64,000 bases of DNA from Turnera subulata. Its lineage: Eukaryota; Streptophyta; Magnoliopsida; Malpighiales; Passifloraceae. The position numbers and the translations under genes are program-made. A model generated the notes under the pieces. That model had not been told where the DNA came from and ran no database searches. It saw nothing but the letters and a program-made list of their open reading frames with translations. Below are positions 16,379-28,024 of this stretch, piece by piece (position 1 is the first letter of the stretch; each line of letters begins with the position of its first letter). The DNA lies in the NCBI GenBank assembly GCA_028386065.3, contig JAKUCV010004748.1:1-64000 (forward strand), given 5' to 3'.

Positions 16379-19300
16379 ATGATGGGCACTCAAGGCTTGG
16401 AACTCATTAATTTTATAAATCCAGAATTGACTTGGAAGACTGTGGCCAAAGGCTCCCGGTCCGGCTCAAGGCGTAGCAGGAAAGTAGGTTCTAGTAACTT
16501 CACTGTGGAGTCAATTAACTCTGATGACGGCACCAAAAAGGTGGATGAAACATCTGTTTCATATACTGAGAAGGTTAGTGTGGCACTTCTATTTGTTGAG
16601 TGGTTCTTTGAATATTTGTTCGCTCTTCAACCGTTTCTAATCTCTCCACTTGTACTTAGCAGCTTGGTGTAGCTGTTCTTGGACGTCGCTTCAGTGATGG
16701 TATACATGTGCCAATTAAAAAAAGAAGGTTTGACTTGCCGGCTTCCTCACTGTCTCCTCGTAGCTCATCTCCTAGTGTCGATGTGCAAGAATCAAATTCA
16801 AGCTCAAAACGGCGGCGAAAGGCATCGAATTCCAGTGCCACTTCGAAGTTCACTCAAAAGACATCAGGAAGTGATTATAAGTTTGATTTCAATGATGATT
16901 TCTCTGGTATTGAGGTGCTTGCTGCTGTAGCTTGCAACAACAGCATCTTCAATGATCTCGATATCGATGAAGGAAGTTCATTAGGGAAAGAGTCAATACA
17001 AGAAGCAATTGGCACATCTGCTGTTGATTCCTCAAATGTTTTGGTAAATAACGATGGAGGAAGTTCATTAAGGAAAGTATCAATACAAGAAGCAATTGGC
17101 ACATCTGCTGTTGATTCCCCAAGTGTTTTGGTAAATAAAGATGGAATAGAGGCTCCTTCACTTGAGGATACTGCTGCAGTCACACATAACCATCTTGATA
17201 GTAAAGCATCGGAAGGATCTCCATCCACACGGAATGAAAAGTTGCATTTTGATTTAAATGTTCCTTGGGAGCAATCCGATTCTGTAACTGTTGATTCTGG
17301 AGCAAATGCTGAGGAAAGTTGTGAGATACAGAGACAAGAGGGCTTCGAATGTAACACTACCAATAGAATGATTGTGTCTGATTCGACTGGGAATCATCAC
17401 GTGTCTGGTGATATGAAATGCATTCCAGTTGGAACTTATGGATTGAAGGAGGAAAGTGAATCTGTAGTTTCTGGCCAGGATGGAAACCATGATGAACACG
17501 TTCCTTCTCAACATGCTGATAGTAAACAAAATTTGACTTCTGATTCTGCTGATGCAAAAGCTTCAAGTCATATTGTTGGTACGGATGCATCCCTTCATAT
17601 CTCAAGCTGCCCTGGTTTTCCAGATGAAAGTAGGGATGTGTCTGTTTGTGGCCTTGAGAACAAACCAATTTCTGACGTTTCCTCTGTGGATGTTCAACCG
17701 GGAAAAGATATGTGCAGTGGAAGTGGCAAAGTCAAGGCGTGCAACATCTCTTCTTCCTCGTTGAAGCAGAACAGCAATAGCGATCATCATGAAACACCAG
17801 GCTTCCTCGGATGGGGGAAATCAATTCAAGATAAGACCTGCTTGGTTAGCTGCCAACAAACAGCACCCATTTCACTTGGAGTTGTGCCTGGAAACCAAGC
17901 TGAAGATTCAGGTAGCCATCAATGTGTGCCTAGTAGCAGGGATGTATCTGTATCTACTGTGCCTACAGCAGGTGGCCAACTCGTGGCAGTTGGTGATGTG
18001 AAAGGGCAGTGTGACGAAACTTCTGCGGTCAATTATGCTGAAGATGACTCTTCGTCACATAGTGGGTCTGCTGGATTGATGCAGAAGTCTTTAGCAGATT
18101 CGACCGTTACTACGAGAGAGGCAACCAGTGTACATGGAAATTGTGATACAGATGGTTTGGTAAAGGTCGTTGAAAATCCTTCTGATGACAGCTTTGAATC
18201 TGATGTTTATCAAGTGGATAAGAATCAGATGGTTTGCACAAAAAATGTGACGGAGCTTCAGGCTGGTTATGATTCTCAGTTTGAGGATGGGGAGTTGAGA
18301 GAATCTGATGCCCCCAACTTCTGGGATGAAAATGGTGAGGATGGTGAGGTTGAGCATGTGGACTACGGTTCTGATTATGAGGATGACAGACTCTCTGGCT
18401 TGGGTAATGAGCTGGAGGTTAGAGTTGAGAGAGCAACAAGTCCTGGATTTGACAATTGCAGTAGGAAATTAGAACATGATGGTGGTGTAGATGCTCCAAG
18501 AGATGTTTCTTTGAGCCCAATGAATAAGGCATCAGATTTGCTTGCCAACAAGGACTTCCCACCTGAATTATTTGGTTCTAGGACGTCTAATAGAGAGTTT
18601 ATGTCACGCTTTGAAGGCTCCAATGCTGTACATAGGAATGATGGCATGCCGAGGAACAGGTACGTTCTATATCTTTCTGATTTGTAGTCAAATATATTTT
18701 TGCCCTTGATTTACTTGGTCTTTGTTCTACTATTTACTTGATTTTTGTTCTACTATTCTGTTATATTTCAGAAGTGACAGCTCGTATTTATGCTCGAGGG
18801 ATGGAAGGGAGATTGTTTCCAAAAACTTTATGAGAAGGGACAGGCCTGCTTCCCACATGCGAGGGAGAAGCCCCGAAGGTCGTCATTTTGTGGACCCTTC
18901 TGCTGTTGGCTGGGCTTCTGAAAGACGCCATTCGCCTGTCTACCGTGGTACTTGTACTTCTGGACCTCATAGGCCAAAGGGGGGTAGTATAGAGAACCGT
19001 GGATATGTGATGGCTTCTAATCATACCGATTCTGAAATAGCAGGATTTGCCGGTCTTGACAATCGTCCCAGAAGGCCTTTCATTAATCCATCTTCTAAGG
19101 GTGTGTATGAACGCATCAACCGAAGGAGGTCACCTGGCTATAGGGATAATGGTTATAGTACGCCAACAGGAATGCTACCTGTTAGAGATAACAGTTCTAT
19201 CAGAGGTAGGTATAGAGGGTTTGTACGAGGAGCTGGTAGAGGGACGAGGGAACAATATCATGGGCCACTGGAGGACAACAATGAGTATTCTAACCGTTTT

Positions 19301-19927
19301 GCTCCGAGATTGGCCAGGAGAGAGAGAAGCATGTCTCCGATGAATAGAGGACGTCCCCATTATCGATCTAGATCCAGAAGCCGGTCACCTATTTCATTTT
19401 TCCCACCAAGGGAAAGAAATGAGGGTTCAAGACTTCGCAGCAGATCTCCAGATTTTAGGTGTGATACTAGAGTGGACAGAGCGAGAGGGCCATTCCATAA
19501 ACGTTTCCCAGCTGAGTTTGATGAGGAGTTTGTCCCCCAGAATAGAAGACGGTACCAACCACAGCGTCAACCCAGATGGTTTGATGACCGAAATGGTGCT
19601 TCTGATAATTTTAGGGGAAGAAAGTCGCCATCGGATACGTTCCGTCCAAGTCAGAGGTTTGGTTCAGCGCGTTCTGGCCATAACAGATTGGGTTCAGATG
19701 ATCAATTTAGGCAATTTGGTCCCAGAAAATTTATTGATGGCGGAGGTGGTCCCAGAGGAGGTGGATATGAATGCAGTGATGATGATAGGAGGCAACGTAG
19801 CAACAACAGAATCGAGATGGTCCCTCGAGTGAGGCGCTATGAAACAGATGGGGTGGTTCGGCCAGATGGGGTGGTTCGGCGGTGCTGGTATAACGAAGAG
19901 GATTCTCTTGCGCCTATTGGCCAATGA
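16379..19927 (+). CDS. Dentin sialophosphoprotein-like, RS-tailed plant protein of unknown function
   Basis: Three coding exons (16379-16573, 16663-18659, 18772-19927) join to 1115 residues. An in-frame TAG lies upstream at 16283, and the first ATG after it gives MMGTQGLELINF. A conserved N-terminal block reads LGVAVLGRRFSDGIHVPIKKRRFDL, which contains a basic nuclear-localisation-type motif. Next come FDFNDDFSGIEVLAAVAC, a long Ser/Asp-rich region of low complexity, and FDLNVPWE, which is close to but not exactly an EAR repression motif. The acidic segment FEDGELRESDAP...EDGEVEHVDYGSDYED ends the middle part. The last 400 residues are Arg/Ser/Gly/Pro-rich with an RSRSRSRSP run. This suggests a nuclear RNA-associated or chromatin role, but no enzymatic domain is seen. 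In Arabidopsis the gene next to OVA6 is, from memory, annotated dentin sialophosphoprotein-like (At5g52530). Confidence 0.8.
16972..17145 (+). repeat. In-frame 87-bp tandem duplication
   Basis: Two 29-codon units start at 16972 and 17059. Both encode GSSL(G/R)K(E/V)SIQEAIGTSAVDS(S/P)(N/S)VLVN, with only a few substitutions. The near identity at the DNA level points to a fairly recent event inside the Ser-rich linker. Confidence 0.9.
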
Positions 19928-20784
19928 TTTGACATATGATGATTATAACAGGGTAGTTGACAAGAGGGCCTAGAGAACTTGTTTCATATTTTGGGATTTT
20001 GGAGATAAATTACTGGAGAAGACTGGGAACCTTGGTAGCCTTTTGCCTTTACTTGACCGGGGTCCGTTTTTTAGATAGGTAGGAACCCCATCCTTTTCCC
20101 TTTTTTTTTTTTTTACTTTCCTCTTCTCAGTTGTAGAAGATATTCAGTTTTGAGCAGGAAGCTTCTCAATTCCGTCGTTTTTTCATCATTACTGGTGGCT
20201 TTTGCCAGTTTGATTTTGCTTTTGGCTAGATTTTGTTTTAGGTTAATTTTAGGGTAGATATTGCCTTTTTACGTTTTTTTTTTTTCTCATCATGTTCTTG
20301 CGGGTAGCCCGTTTTGGCTACCTCAACCTCCGGATGAGGTCCTTACAATATAAAAGTGATGAGTAGATATCAAATCTTTTATTTTTTTTTGTCCTTTTCG
20401 CATGCTATCTGTTCTCGGTTTTTCTTCTTATGGATGAGGGATAAGGTTCTTCATTTTTGCCCTCTACAGTTTGTTTCTGAATGTTAAAACAGTTAAGACA
20501 GGATACTTTGCTCCTATTACTCCCCCATCTATTTTATTTCTCTTATTTAAACATAAATTTTGGAAGGGAGGAGTATAAACGAGATATTGAAATATGTAAC
20601 ATCTCAGCCTTGGTTGGTAAGGTGGAACCATAAATTTTAACTTAACATCGCAGCCATGGTTAGGTGGAATCATAAAAAGTAAAGCATAGTCCGGGTAAAT
20701 CCATCTTATAATTGGTAACCGAGTAAGAAGGGGTATCTTTCTTCGCATCAGGATGAAAATGGATCAACTAGGAGGTCTGGTTAG
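19928..20784. other. 3' UTR of the RS-tailed gene and intergenic DNA
   Basis: The 3' UTR is T-rich with several poly-T runs (20100, 20275, 20380). From about 20600 to 20680 two diverged copies of a short unit (roughly CAGCC-TGGTTGG(T)-AGGTGGAA-CATAAA) occur. No gene is seen. Confidence 0.5.
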
Positions 20785-21209
20785 CACTCGGTTTATGGGT
20801 TTATGGCAGAGATCAGGGCAATATGGCATGGCCTACAATTCGCACTCTCACTGAATATCGAGTTGTTGGTATTAGAATCGAGTGCGCAGGCTGCTATCTT
20901 TTGGATTTTGAAAGACGCGACTCATGACAGCAGTTTGGATGAGATGATCTGGGACATCAGACAACTGCTCAAAGCTCACAGAGGCTGGACGCTCTCTTTT
21001 GTAAATAGTGAGGCTAACAGAGTGGCACAGAGCATATCACACATGGCCCATAATTTTTGTCAAGGGCTATCATTGATTCACAATCCTCCGATTTTTGTAC
21101 AACCTGTTTTGTGGGAGGACTGTGAGAACATTGGCTAATGCCTTAGGCTTTTGTATGTAACTGTTTTGAAGTATTTATAATACATCCCGGTTTCGACCCA
21201 AAAAAAAAA
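20785..21209 (+). mobile_element. 5'-truncated LINE: RNase H-like domain and poly-A tail
   Basis: An open frame to the stop at 21136-21138 encodes MAEIRAIWHGLQFALSLNIE..., with LESSAQAA and a downstream NSEANRVAQSISHMA. This is the DD(E)-type RNase H-like domain at the C-terminus of plant LINE ORF2. The 3' UTR ends TTTCGACCC followed by an A run (21200-21209). Endonuclease and reverse transcriptase are missing, so the copy is dead. A clear target-site duplication was not found. Confidence 0.75.
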
Positions 21210-22119
21210 GATTTTGTTTTTGGATATCTCGACAATTTTCCGGGAATTCACATGAAAAAGAAAAGAATGCATATGTAGAACCCTAAAGGTCCAGGTACCA
21301 GGATTCTCCAACAGGACGTCATGGTTGGCTCTATACATCACATATTTAGGAATCATTTGTGCTCATTTCTCGTCTCTCTTAAGAGGCCATATTCAGCCAT
21401 ACCAGGAATTTGACTGACAACGTTAGGAATCGTATTTAGATTATAAAGATATGAAGCTAAAGCATTCTCCACCACGTCGCCACCACACCATTGGTACTCA
21501 TGGTAGATTTTAAGGTTTTGGCACATCAGTCTTACACACTGGATGGAGGAAAACCGATACTAAAAGTCCCGTACTTTGTACCTTTGCCTCCTACTTTAAT
21601 GCATAGGTCATCAAACTACTCAACTAGTCATGCTATCAATCCTTTCATCTTTGCTACGCGCTCTCCATGAGTCCAAATAGCTAAACTATTGGCTGTATTT
21701 GCATTCCTATTCGCATCCTTAAAACAAAACTGAGCAAAGGAAAGGTTATAAAAACATCCTATGTGTCCAACCACTGCTTTCCCCAGTCAGTCAACAACTT
21801 AATTTGTTATCTTCAAGTAAATGGTTAGATCAAAATGACAGAATCTGTTTTAAAAAATAACCTTTGGAGCTTAAAAAAAGCCAGCTAGTTTAACTGCTAG
21901 CCACATGCTCTATGTGACCTTTCGGCTTAATGAAGTGACCTTTTGGTTTTCTATCCAGTAGAGAAAATAATCATTTTGGTCTATACATTGAAGGTTCAAC
22001 CGGTTGTTATGCAAATAAAGGAATGACTTTTTTTTTTTTGGGTATTAAAAGCTATAAGGAAATTACACTAACAATTCACGGAGGGTATGTGCACCCGCGG
22101 CATCATCCAAGAGAAGTGA
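21210..22119. other. Intergenic region left of the LTR retrotransposon
   Basis: No supported gene. It contains a poly-T run at 22028. The last 40 bases before the insertion (ending GAGATAC) continue, on the far side of the element, at 31398. Confidence 0.5.
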
Positions 22120-22124
22120 GATAC

Positions 22125-25100
22125 TGAAACGCCCCGACCCGTATTTACCGTACACAGTAAACACAAGTCGGAACTGTGACAACCCAACCAATCAAACCCA
22201 GCATGCAGTGTATAAAACATGAACCCTGGCTCAACAGCCCAAAAAAATATAAACAACAATGTGGCCCTACGGCCCAACATCAATATTATCATAACCGGCC
22301 CAATGGCCCAACAACAATTATAATCAGCACAGCGGAAGACTTATGACTCACATGTCAACATATGCAAACTATGGATCCAAGCCCTGTCCAAGGGATGACG
22401 CCGCAGCCTGTCTGGAATGCAATATACCTGAACCACAAATAACTCAACCTACGGGATGAAAGCCCGCAGGTGAGGGGTGAGTCCGAAGTGCCCACCGGGT
22501 AAACCCATAAGCAAATATACATATACAACACCGTAAATAATCCAAGTCACAACACAACAACTAACCAAGGTTCTCACGAACCTTAAATACACACTGGTGA
22601 TTCTAGACACACTATTCCAATTTTATTATCAGGGCCCCTATCACAAGTTAAATGATGGCCGTCGCCTGGTAGTCAAGCTAGCTAGCCCGTGGACCCCTCC
22701 CCGGTACCTCCACGTAATAACTGGCACAGACAGGGAGCAGGCCCCAACCACTAACTCTCCCCCAGTGCTCAAACAATAACAATAACTTGGTACAGACAGG
22801 GAGCAGGCACCAACCACTAACTCTCCCCCAGCACCATAATCTAAGACTACCATCTGGCTGTTCCAACATTTAACTGTGACTTACTAGATGTCTAAGTGTA
22901 TTCAATTTTATTATTTCCTTTTTCCTCGACTAATTACCACATCTCTATCATCCAACCATTATCTCATTATCCCGAGCAGGCTCGCAGCCTCTCCGCTCGT
23001 CTGGATAATAACCAATATCAAACTGTCATCACATCATAGTACCCTCGGTACTCAACTCACACAATTCTACGGTCAACAACAGCAACAGTCTTACTCATAT
23101 CCACAATCCCAACATCATCAATTATGTCAACAGCAACAATAATTTCAACAACATCAACGGCAACAATTATCAACATAATTCATCACACAAGAACCATACA
23201 CTACCACCAGGTATCATACCAGCAAGGTCACACATAGTCAACAACTCAACAGTAGCAATATTCTCAACAACAACGATGGCAACAATTATCAATCAAAATC
23301 ATCTCAAAACAAATCATACTCAGCCACAAAGTATCATACGAGCAACATCGAACACAGTAAGCAAACAGCAACTTGATATCACGGGATGTAAATAAATATT
23401 TACTTAACCTCACCTTAGCCGATTACTCAACTCTGGAAACCTCAATCGGTCCTAAGCCGGTTCCACAGATACTGCTCGATATCATAACCTATACAACAAA
23501 ACATTGCATACACATAAATGCACATATTCGGTACTCTATGATGCCAAACTGCGTAATAACCCATCCCGATTCTTATCCCTTATTATTTCCATTTACCGAA
23601 AATATTTACCGTACGTATTTCTGAATATTATCTCGGTACCATACTTTAATTAAACTCTCCTCTAAATATTTTATGAAGATATTTATCATTCTCCAAAAAT
23701 ATAATTATCATAATTTTTCTAGGAAGATATATATAGGTATATATATACATTTCCAAATTATTCACGCAAAGTAATTACACTTTCCCAAAAATACAACTAC
23801 TATAATATAATTCCCTGAAAAAAATATAACGTACGTTTATATTCTCAAAATATTTATAGTATATGCGTTCTTTTCTAAAATAATTACTTATATAGTTATT
23901 TTGCAAAGGATATAGTTCATATTTTAATTACCTTAGTTTCTTGGAAATAATATAACATGTTAGTTACTTGATTTATTTTCACAAAGTATAATCATATATT
24001 ACATATTTATTTTTCCCAGTAAATATAATATATATATATATATTCAGATTATAATTATTTATTATTACTATTATTTTATTATTATTTTATTAACATAGAT
24101 TGGGCCGTGAACAGTGCTGCCCAGCCCACTACATAGAACCCAGGCAGGCCCACGTAGCGAGCCCAACGCCCAGCAGCCCAGCAGCCCAACTAAGCCCAAG
24201 GCGTCAAGCCCATCATGCCAAGACCCAAACCCAAGCCCACCATAAACACCTAAGTCTAAAGCCCAATTCCATAACAACCCAAACTAAACCCAATAAACCC
24301 AAACCATAACCTATAACCCATACCCATGCATAACCACGTGAACAGTAACCCGCATGAACAGTCCACCCATGCAGGTTACTGTTCATCTTCCTCACAACTT
24401 ACCTGCGTGGATGGCGCGGGTTGCAGGCGGGCGAGCGAGGCGGCACGGCGCAACGAGCAGGCGAGGTGGCGCGAGCGGTGACTGGCACGGGGAGGAGACA
24501 AAGATGGCGGCTGCTGGTGTTGCTGGTGAAGGGCGGCAATGTGAGGAAGGAGAGGGAGGGTGATGCCGGCTCGGTCGGTGGTTGCGTCGTGGGATGCGGA
24601 CGGCTGCTGGTGGCGCGTTGCGTCGAGGAAGACGAGCTGGGTGCTTCCTGAGGCAGCAAGCGGCACGAGGCTGGGGAAAAGGATGGCGGGTGGTGGTGCA
24701 CGGGCTGTGAGGAGGAAGATGGTGGTGTGTGCATGGCGGGGTTGTGGTGTAGGTGGTACGGGTGGCGGGTCGCCGGGTTAGTGGCAGTGAGGGTGTTGAT
24801 GGCCGGTTGTGGAGAAGGAAGAATAAGAAAAGAAGAGAGGAAGAGAGGGAGGAGGTGCAGGTGGCTCGTGGCGGCTCGGCCGGTCGTTCACGGTGGCGGC
24901 TGGAGGAAAAAGAAAGAAGAAGGGAGGAGGGTGGTCTCGGTGGTGTTGGTGTGTGTGTGTGTGTGTGTTTGAGTTTGCAGGGTGCAGAGTGAAGCAGAAG
25001 TCACGGGAGGGAAAAAGAAAAACACGGGCTACACAGGGGTTCTTCACGAGTTCACTGAAGCCTACACGAGATCATGTTCAAAAAAAAAAAAAAGAAAAAC

Positions 25101-25494
25101 ACAAGTTCACGGGCGAAAAGCAGGTTTCCACGGGTGAGCAGGAGAAGAAGAAAAAAAAATAAGAATAAAAAGGAAAGAAAAGAGAAAAGAAAAGAAAAGA
25201 AGAAAAGGAAAAAAAAAAGTCAGGGGCATAGTCGTAATTTTCCATCCCGAGTCCAAAAAAATAACTTGGGCTCGGAAAATTCGATTAATCCTCCTGAATG
25301 TCGTCCAACTCTCGGAACTGAAAACCGAGGCTCGGTTAGTTAGGAAGATACTCCCGAGCGCGGGAAACCCTCGGTTCAAAAAACAACTCCCGATTTACCT
25401 TGAATTAATTACCCAATATTAATTCAACAGTAAATCACGGTAAAAAGACTTTTACAGTCTCGGTAAAATCCAAAATTTTACCCGGGCTGTTACA
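22125..25494 (-). repeat. 3' LTR of the retrotransposon (3370 bp)
   Basis: It is colinear with 28025-31397 throughout, with scattered substitutions and small indels. Its parts include a 66-bp tandem duplication around 22721-22850, an AT-rich block with TA microsatellite (23600-24090), a GC-rich block (24100-24900), a (TG)n run at 24951 and a polypurine stretch (25080-25220). The ends are inverted TG/CA. Confidence 0.92.
22721..22850. repeat. 66-bp tandem duplication inside the LTR
   Basis: ACAGACAGGGAGCAG recurs at 22726 and 22792 with its downstream CTCTCCCCCAG. The second LTR has a matching but shorter pair near 28650-28750, so the duplication predates the insertion and has since changed length. 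Confidence 0.75.
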
Positions 25495-25506
25495 TTCTAC
25501 CCCCTT
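25495..25506 (-). other. Polypurine tract of the retrotransposon
   Basis: On the minus strand AAGGGGGTAGAA lies directly against the TG of the 3' LTR. This is the second-strand priming site and one of two marks of minus-strand orientation. Confidence 0.8.
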
Positions 25507-25636
25507 AAAAGAATTTCGTCCCCGAAATTCCGTCTTATCCGTGGGTCCTACCACGATAAGCTTCTGGCACTCTCTGCCAGGTGTCCAAGCTCAACATGAG
25601 ATACCGTTTATACCCTTAAGCGACATCTCATCCGCT

Positions 25637-25644
25637 TATAAATA
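25637..25644 (+). promoter_or_regulatory. TATA box for the first antisense reading frame
   Basis: TATAAATA on the plus strand, 35-42 bp before the ATG at 25679. A transcript starting about 30 bp downstream would have a leader of only about ten bases or slightly more. It lies inside the retrotransposon but points against the element's own direction. Confidence 0.5.
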
Positions 25645-25678
25645 CCAAACCTCATGACTGGCAAACTCACTCACAGTC

Positions 25679-26056
25679 ATGGATTCTCCACTGAGATCAA
25701 GAACAACTTCTGACTCAGAGAACAATAGCTACATCGGCGGCACAGCTTTCCCGACAAGCTCTGATGATGAGCCTCCGAAGAAGCGGTTCAAAACCAACAT
25801 CATCGGCTTGAAGGAGCACATGGTCGTTTCCCCAAAATGACGGAAGAAGCGAGTCTCCAAGAAAGCTGAGGACAAGAAGGGCAAGGCGGTAGCTGAAAGC
25901 AGCACACCGCAGCAGAAGTTGACGCAGCTGAACGTCTCGCTGAGGAAGATCAGCTCGGCGGTGGCACAAATTGAACTGGCGTGCGCGGAGCTCTTCCCTC
26001 ACCTGAGGAACGTCCAACAACTTGTAAAGGACTTAGAGAAGCAAGTAACTCAGTAG
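25679..26056 (+). pseudogene. Antisense ORF 1 in the LTR element: small basic nuclear-type protein, one internal stop
   Basis: The frame runs 126 codons including the end stop, with one in-frame TGA at 25838-25840. The first part (53 residues) begins MDSPLRSRTTSDSENN and contains a PPKKRFK nuclear-localisation-type motif. After the stop come another basic cluster (RKKRVSKK) and a heptad-like C-terminal helix (LRKISSAVAQIELACAELFPHLRNV, broken here for length), ending KDLEKQVTQ. The stop sits where a TGA could have arisen from CGA by methyl-CpG decay, which is usual in silenced transposons. I do not recognise the family. A small coiled-coil nuclear protein is an inference from composition only. 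Confidence 0.55.
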
Positions 26057-26866
26057 AGTACTTCTTCTCCGATGTAAAACTGTTATGTATTAATAAAATA
26101 AGTTTCCTTTTGAAATCAAATCTCTTAGATTATGAATTCTCTTATTAAGATGTGAAAAATCATATTTAACTGAAAACAAAATATTTAAAACATAACAAGA
26201 CCGTCATGAATGAAAATAAAATTGAACATAATGATGTTAAAAACAGGACCGATAAAACGAATTATAACCAACATAAAGAAATTAAAAATAAAACAAAACT
26301 CGTTTAACAGAATCAAAACAAAAAGAAATTAAAACCAAGACATGTTTCCATGAACGGTGCTCGTATCGGACGTGAACATCCTCGCACCCAAGAAACGTGA
26401 CACGTCCTGCTAACGGTGACGTCTGTTAACCCCGTGAAGAAGATACCCGTTAACTGGCAAGGCGATGATCACGGGGACGTCCTGTGTCCCTCGAAAGACA
26501 CGTTACCCACTTGTCCACAAATTCCGCATAAGCCAAAAATGTCTGTCTCGGCTCGCATCTCTCCACGGTGTCCGAACAGCTGTAAGCGTGTTGCACATAC
26601 GCTCTACTCGAGGTACGGTCCCATCCATCTGGCCTCAACGGTCACGGATGCTAGTGATAAAAGATGCAAGAAAAATATAGCAAGACCATAGAAAGAAAGG
26701 ACAAGGTAGCCAGAGCGAAAGAAATTCATGTGATGGAAAAAGACTGAAAAACTCTGGCATGGGTCCGAAAAACGCGTAAAGTATCAAAGCCATAAATGAA
26801 AGCAACGGTAAATTCAAAAGGCAAGATCTTGAAAATCAAAAACGGTAATCACGCTCCCCATAAGAG
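26057..26866. other. Interior of the LTR element between the two antisense frames
   Basis: The first half is strongly AT-rich, as in a 3' flank. From about 26340 to 26660 it becomes GC-richer with several ACGT cores and CGTTAAC/TAACGGT motifs. That would suit a promoter region for the second antisense frame. No coding frame is supported. Confidence 0.4.
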
Positions 26867-26874
26867 TATAAAAG
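26867..26874 (+). promoter_or_regulatory. TATA box for the second antisense reading frame
   Basis: TATAAAAG, followed by an A/C-rich leader of about 80 bases almost free of ATG and G before the ATG at 26983. A/C-rich, unstructured leaders are typical of efficiently translated plant and plant-virus mRNAs. Confidence 0.5.
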
Positions 26875-26982
26875 ATGGAGCGGTGATGTGTAAATCATCA
26901 AAAGCATTTTAAAAGTAAACAAAACGCTCAAGCAAACAAAACCACAAAATTCCGAAAAGCAAAACACTACACGTCAAACAAC

Positions 26983-27666
26983 ATGCCTGCTCCCTCATCC
27001 GTGTTTTTCGTCGAAGGTGCCAATCTTGGTAGAAGGAACCGTCTGGCCTACAGCATGGTCAACGAACGTGCAGAGGAGCTGCCGAACGAGCTCGGCAGAA
27101 TGCCGCGTCTGGTCTTCGTCGACGAGCTCTACTCATCGCGGTTCTTCGTCACTCCAATGGAAGAGGTATTCTTCCTAGAGGATCGCGGCACTCTGAGGAC
27201 ATCCTACTACGGATCTGCCAACTCCGTGATGTTCTTCATCTCGGATAGGCTTTAAGAGTTCAACCTGGAGTCCACTTGCCAAATTGTGGAGCAAGGCGCT
27301 TACTACCAGCTCTCAATGACAGCCCAGAGCATACCCAGAATGACTCGGCTACCTCCAACCTGGCCAAAGGTACGGCTACTGGTGTGGAACTGCAGAGGAG
27401 TGGCAAGGCGTGCTCAGGAGTTCTTGCGAACCCTGAGGGACCTGAAGAACCAGTACAAGCCGAACATGGTTCTTCTGACAGAGACGCAGTGGCAACCACG
27501 GGACGATCACGGTCTGATCCCACTCCGATTCCCTCAAGCTAACCGGATCGAGATTCCTGGCCAGCGCGATAGAGGCGGCATGTGGTTCTCTTGGAGTGAT
27601 AGGGTCACGGTCAACATCAACAGCGACCCAAACAGTTTCCGTGTCAACGTCGTCCCAAACCGTTAA
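26983..27666 (+). pseudogene. Antisense ORF 2 in the LTR element: endonuclease/exonuclease/phosphatase-like protein, one internal stop
   Basis: A single frame of 228 codons is broken only by a TAA at 27253-27255. The N-terminal 90 residues (MPAPSSVFFVEGANLG...FFISDRL) match nothing I know. After the break, LLVWNCRGVARRAQEFLR, then NMVLLTETQ and GGMWFSWSDRVTVNI, resemble the start of the endonuclease domain of LINEs and related EEP-fold proteins (WNCRG, xxLxET, GGxxxxW). Only about the first half of such a domain is present, so catalysis is unlikely. GC content is clearly higher than in the surroundings. The frame runs against the retrotransposon. The EEP resemblance is my reading of short motifs, not a search result. 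Confidence 0.55.
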
Positions 27667-28005
27667 ATGTATTTTTTTTTATATAATATCAAAAATCCAT
27701 GTATTATTTCCCTTTTTATAAAATATCAATATAATATTTCTATTTGCAATCAATATATTAATATTTCCCTTTATCAAAAATCAATGTAATATTTCTCTTG
27801 TATTTCCAATATTATCAGTATTAATAATATTCGTATTTTCGCATATTATGGCATCATTTACCTCATATGTGTATGTTCCGCGACAGCTGGCGTCCCTTGA
27901 CTGGATCCATTATGCACTTAACTAGATGATATTAAATAATAAACAACTGGAGTGAACTATGCAAACAAGACAACAACACACAAAGACTGCCCAACAAGAC
28001 CTAAC
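27667..28005. other. AT-rich 3' flank of antisense ORF 2, within the element
   Basis: Very AT-rich with repeated AATATT/TATCAATA words. It contains no coding frame and reaches the primer-binding site. Confidence 0.45.
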
Positions 28006-28021
28006 GTCCGCTCCGCTACCA
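28006..28021 (-). other. Primer-binding site of the retrotransposon
   Basis: On the minus strand, after LTR end CA and a TTT spacer, the sequence reads TGGTAGCGGAGCGGAC. It starts with the required TGG. Its first 12 bases match the usual plant initiator-tRNA-Met site (TGGTATCAGAGC) at 10 positions. The primer tRNA is therefore uncertain. Confidence 0.7.
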
Positions 28022-28024
28022 AAA

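Noticed and set aside
24945..24970. (TG)n tract as a possible regulatory or recombination site
   Set aside because: It is a simple microsatellite shared by both LTRs and nothing further supports a function.
24376..24972. Several overlapping 70-110 codon frames on both strands of the 3' LTR
   Set aside because: They come from the GC-rich, stop-poor part of the LTR; all frames are open at once and no domain motif is present.
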